A stretch of DNA of 64,000 bases. It comes from Mesorhizobium sp. (lineage in GTDB: Bacteria > Pseudomonadota > Alphaproteobacteria > Rhizobiales > Rhizobiaceae). Numbering within the stretch: the first letter of the stretch is position 1; every line of letters begins with the position of its first letter. Both the position numbers and the translations under genes were made by a program. Below the pieces are notes generated by a model. That model had not been told where the DNA came from, searched no databases, and saw nothing but the letters and a program-made list of their open reading frames with translations. Below are positions 62,727-64,000 of the stretch, piece after piece. The stretch is from assembly GCA_027492275.1 (NCBI GenBank), contig JAPUFC010000029.1, positions 26,956 to 90,955 of the forward strand, read 5' to 3'.

Positions 62727-64000
62727 TCAGCGCGTCAGGCGCTTGTAGGTCATGCGGTGCGGGTTGACCGCCTCCGGACCGAGGCGGCGGATCTTGTCCT
62801 TCTCGTAGTCCTCGAAATTGCCCTCGAACCACTCGACATGGCTGTCGCCCTCGAAGGCGAGGATATGCGTCGCCAGACGGTCGAGGAACATGCGGTCGTG
62901 GGAGATGATGACGGCGCAGCCGGCATAGCTTTCCAGCGCGTCCTCCAGCGCGGCCAGCGTCTCGGTGTCCAGATCGTTGGTCGGCTCGTCGAGCAGCAGC
63001 ACGTTGCCGCCGGTCTTCAGCATCTTGGCGAGGTGCACGCGGTTGCGCTGGCCGCCCGACAGGTTGCCGACCTTCTGCTGCTGATCGCCGCCGCGGAAAT
63101 TGAACGACGAGCAGTAGGCGCGCGTGTTGGCCTCGTGCTTGCCGAGCTTGACCACCTCGGCGCCGCCGGAGATTTCCTCCCACACGGTCTTGTTCGGGTC
63201 GAGCGCGTCGCGGCTCTGGTCGACATAGCCGAGCTTGACGGTCTCGCCAACGCGGATCGTGCCCGCGTCCGGCTTCTCCTGCCCGGTGATCATCTTGAAC
63301 AGCGTCGTCTTGCCCGCGCCGTTCGGACCGATGATGCCGACGATGCCGCCGGGCGGCAGCTTGAAGGTCAGATCCTCGATCAGAAGCTGCTCGCCGAAAC
63401 CCTTGTCGAGCTTCTCGACCTCGATGACGACATTGCCCAGCCGCTCGCCATGCGGAATGACGATCTGCGTGTCGGTGGGCCGCCGCTTGTCCGCCTGTTC
63501 CAGCAGGTCCTCGAAGGCCTTGATGCGCGCCTTGGACTTGGTCTGGCGCGCCTTGGGGCTGGAGGCGATCCACTCGCGCTCGCGGCTGATGGCGCGCTGG
63601 CGGGCGTCGTCCTCGCGGCCCTCCTGCTTGAGGCGCTTGGCCTTGGCTTCCAGATAGGCGGTGTAATTGCCCTCGTAGGGGATGCCGCGGCCGCGATCCA
63701 GCTCGAGAATCCAGCCGGTGACGTTGTCGAGGAAGTAGCGGTCGTGGGTGATGATCAGCACCGCTCCCTTGTAGGCGCGCAAATGCTTTTCCAGCCACGC
63801 CGTGGTCTCGGCGTCGAGATGGTTGGTCGGCTCGTCGAGCAGCAGCAGGTCCGGCTCGGAAAGCAGCAGCTTGCACAGCGCCACGCGCCGGCGCTCGCCG
63901 CCCGACAGGTTGGTCACGTCGGCATCCTTGGGCGGGCAGGCGAGCGCCTCCATGGCCATCTCGACCTGCTGCTCCAGGTCCCACAGGTTGAGCCGGTCCA
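62727..64000 (-). CDS. ettA: EttA, ABC-F translational throttle ATPase (5' end beyond window)
   Basis: The C-terminal 424 residues or so of an ABC-F protein. The N-terminus and first Walker A lie beyond the right edge; the frame stays open to base 64000. Seen: first signature LSGGERRRVALCKLLL with Walker B LLLLDEPTNHLD, the linker, second Walker A IIGPNGAGKTTLFKMI, second signature LSGGQRNRVHLAKML and DEPTNDLD. The C-terminal FEGNFEDYEKDK is typical of EttA. EttA binds the ribosomal E site and controls the first elongation step by energy status. Confidence 0.93.
   Translation of the reverse strand, partial: DRLNLWDLEQQVEMAMEALACPPKDADVTNLSGGERRRVALCKLLLSEPDLLLLDEPTNHLDAETTAWLEKHLRAYKGAVLIITHDRYFLDNVTGWILELDRGRGIPYEGNYTAYLEAKAKRLKQEGREDDARQRAISREREWIASSPKARQTKSKARIKAFEDLLEQADKRRPTDTQIVIPHGERLGNVVIEVEKLDKGFGEQLLIEDLTFKLPPGGIVGIIGPNGAGKTTLFKMITGQEKPDAGTIRVGETVKLGYVDQSRDALDPNKTVWEEISGGAEVVKLGKHEANTRAYCSSFNFRGGDQQQKVGNLSGGQRNRVHLAKMLKTGGNVLLLDEPTNDLDTETLAALEDALESYAGCAVIISHDRMFLDRLATHILAFEGDSHVEWFEGNFEDYEKDKIRRLGPEAVNPHRMTYKRLTR

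Overview
The window is a stretch of high-GC chromosome from an alphaproteobacterium, most likely a Hyphomicrobiales (Rhizobiales) member close to the Phyllobacteriaceae/Mesorhizobium group. This rests on four things seen in the sequence: a circularly permuted two-piece tmRNA gene whose tag reads ANDNYAEARLAA; the gene order ftsZ-lpxC-bamD-recN-ligA directly after the division and cell wall (dcw) cluster; a btaA-btaB pair for phosphorus-free betaine lipids; and many small rhizobial-type DUF genes. The species assignment is inference. No transposase, phage gene, CRISPR array, rRNA or tRNA gene was seen. This is a core-genome region with a few accessory-looking sites.

Layout. 1-6000, minus strand: thyA-folA, hflK-hflC-DUF2065 and a Do-type periplasmic protease, so membrane and periplasmic proteolysis beside thymidylate/folate metabolism, plus a DUF2853 gene. 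6140-7612, plus strand: ssrA (tmRNA), sspB, a DUF4169 gene and a ribbon-helix-helix gene, placing trans-translation tagging next to the adaptor that delivers tagged proteins to ClpXP. 7593-18480: a giant AsmA-like protein, a thioesterase, a dienelactone hydrolase, an L,D-transpeptidase with an OmpA-like lipoprotein, a UvrD helicase and a BON-domain protein. 18540-25223: small enzymes and transporters (hexapeptide transferase, CreA, SCO, PrmA, aminopeptidase P, AzlCD).

25300-50248, minus strand: the dcw cluster, transcribed mraZ-rsmH-ftsL-ftsI-murE-murF-mraY-murD-ftsW-murG-murC-murB-(245 bp gap)-ddlB-ftsQ-ftsA-ftsZ, followed by lpxC, bamD, recN and ligA. Most junctions are ATGA overlaps, indicating translational coupling. 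The mraZ promoter is overlaid by TGGG repeats on a 10-bp period that look like an MraZ operator.

50500-64000: a 33-bp perfect inverted repeat, rnpB (RNase P RNA), an AmpD-like amidase with a DjlA-like co-chaperone, a small lipoprotein, btaAB behind an array of five PhoB half-sites, a GH25 lysozyme lipoprotein, an ornithine/lysine decarboxylase, an EamA exporter, a 28-residue membrane peptide gene, metF with an ArsR-methyltransferase fusion regulator and a 22-bp perfect palindromic operator, trmO with DUF2293, a MOSC protein, a small secreted protein, and the 3' part of ettA, which runs off the right edge.

The best candidates for new regulatory biology are the ArsR-methyltransferase/metF unit, the Pho-box array over btaAB, the MraZ operator and the ssrA-sspB pairing. 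No wholly unknown multi-gene system stood out. Bases 1-144 hold nothing recognisable.
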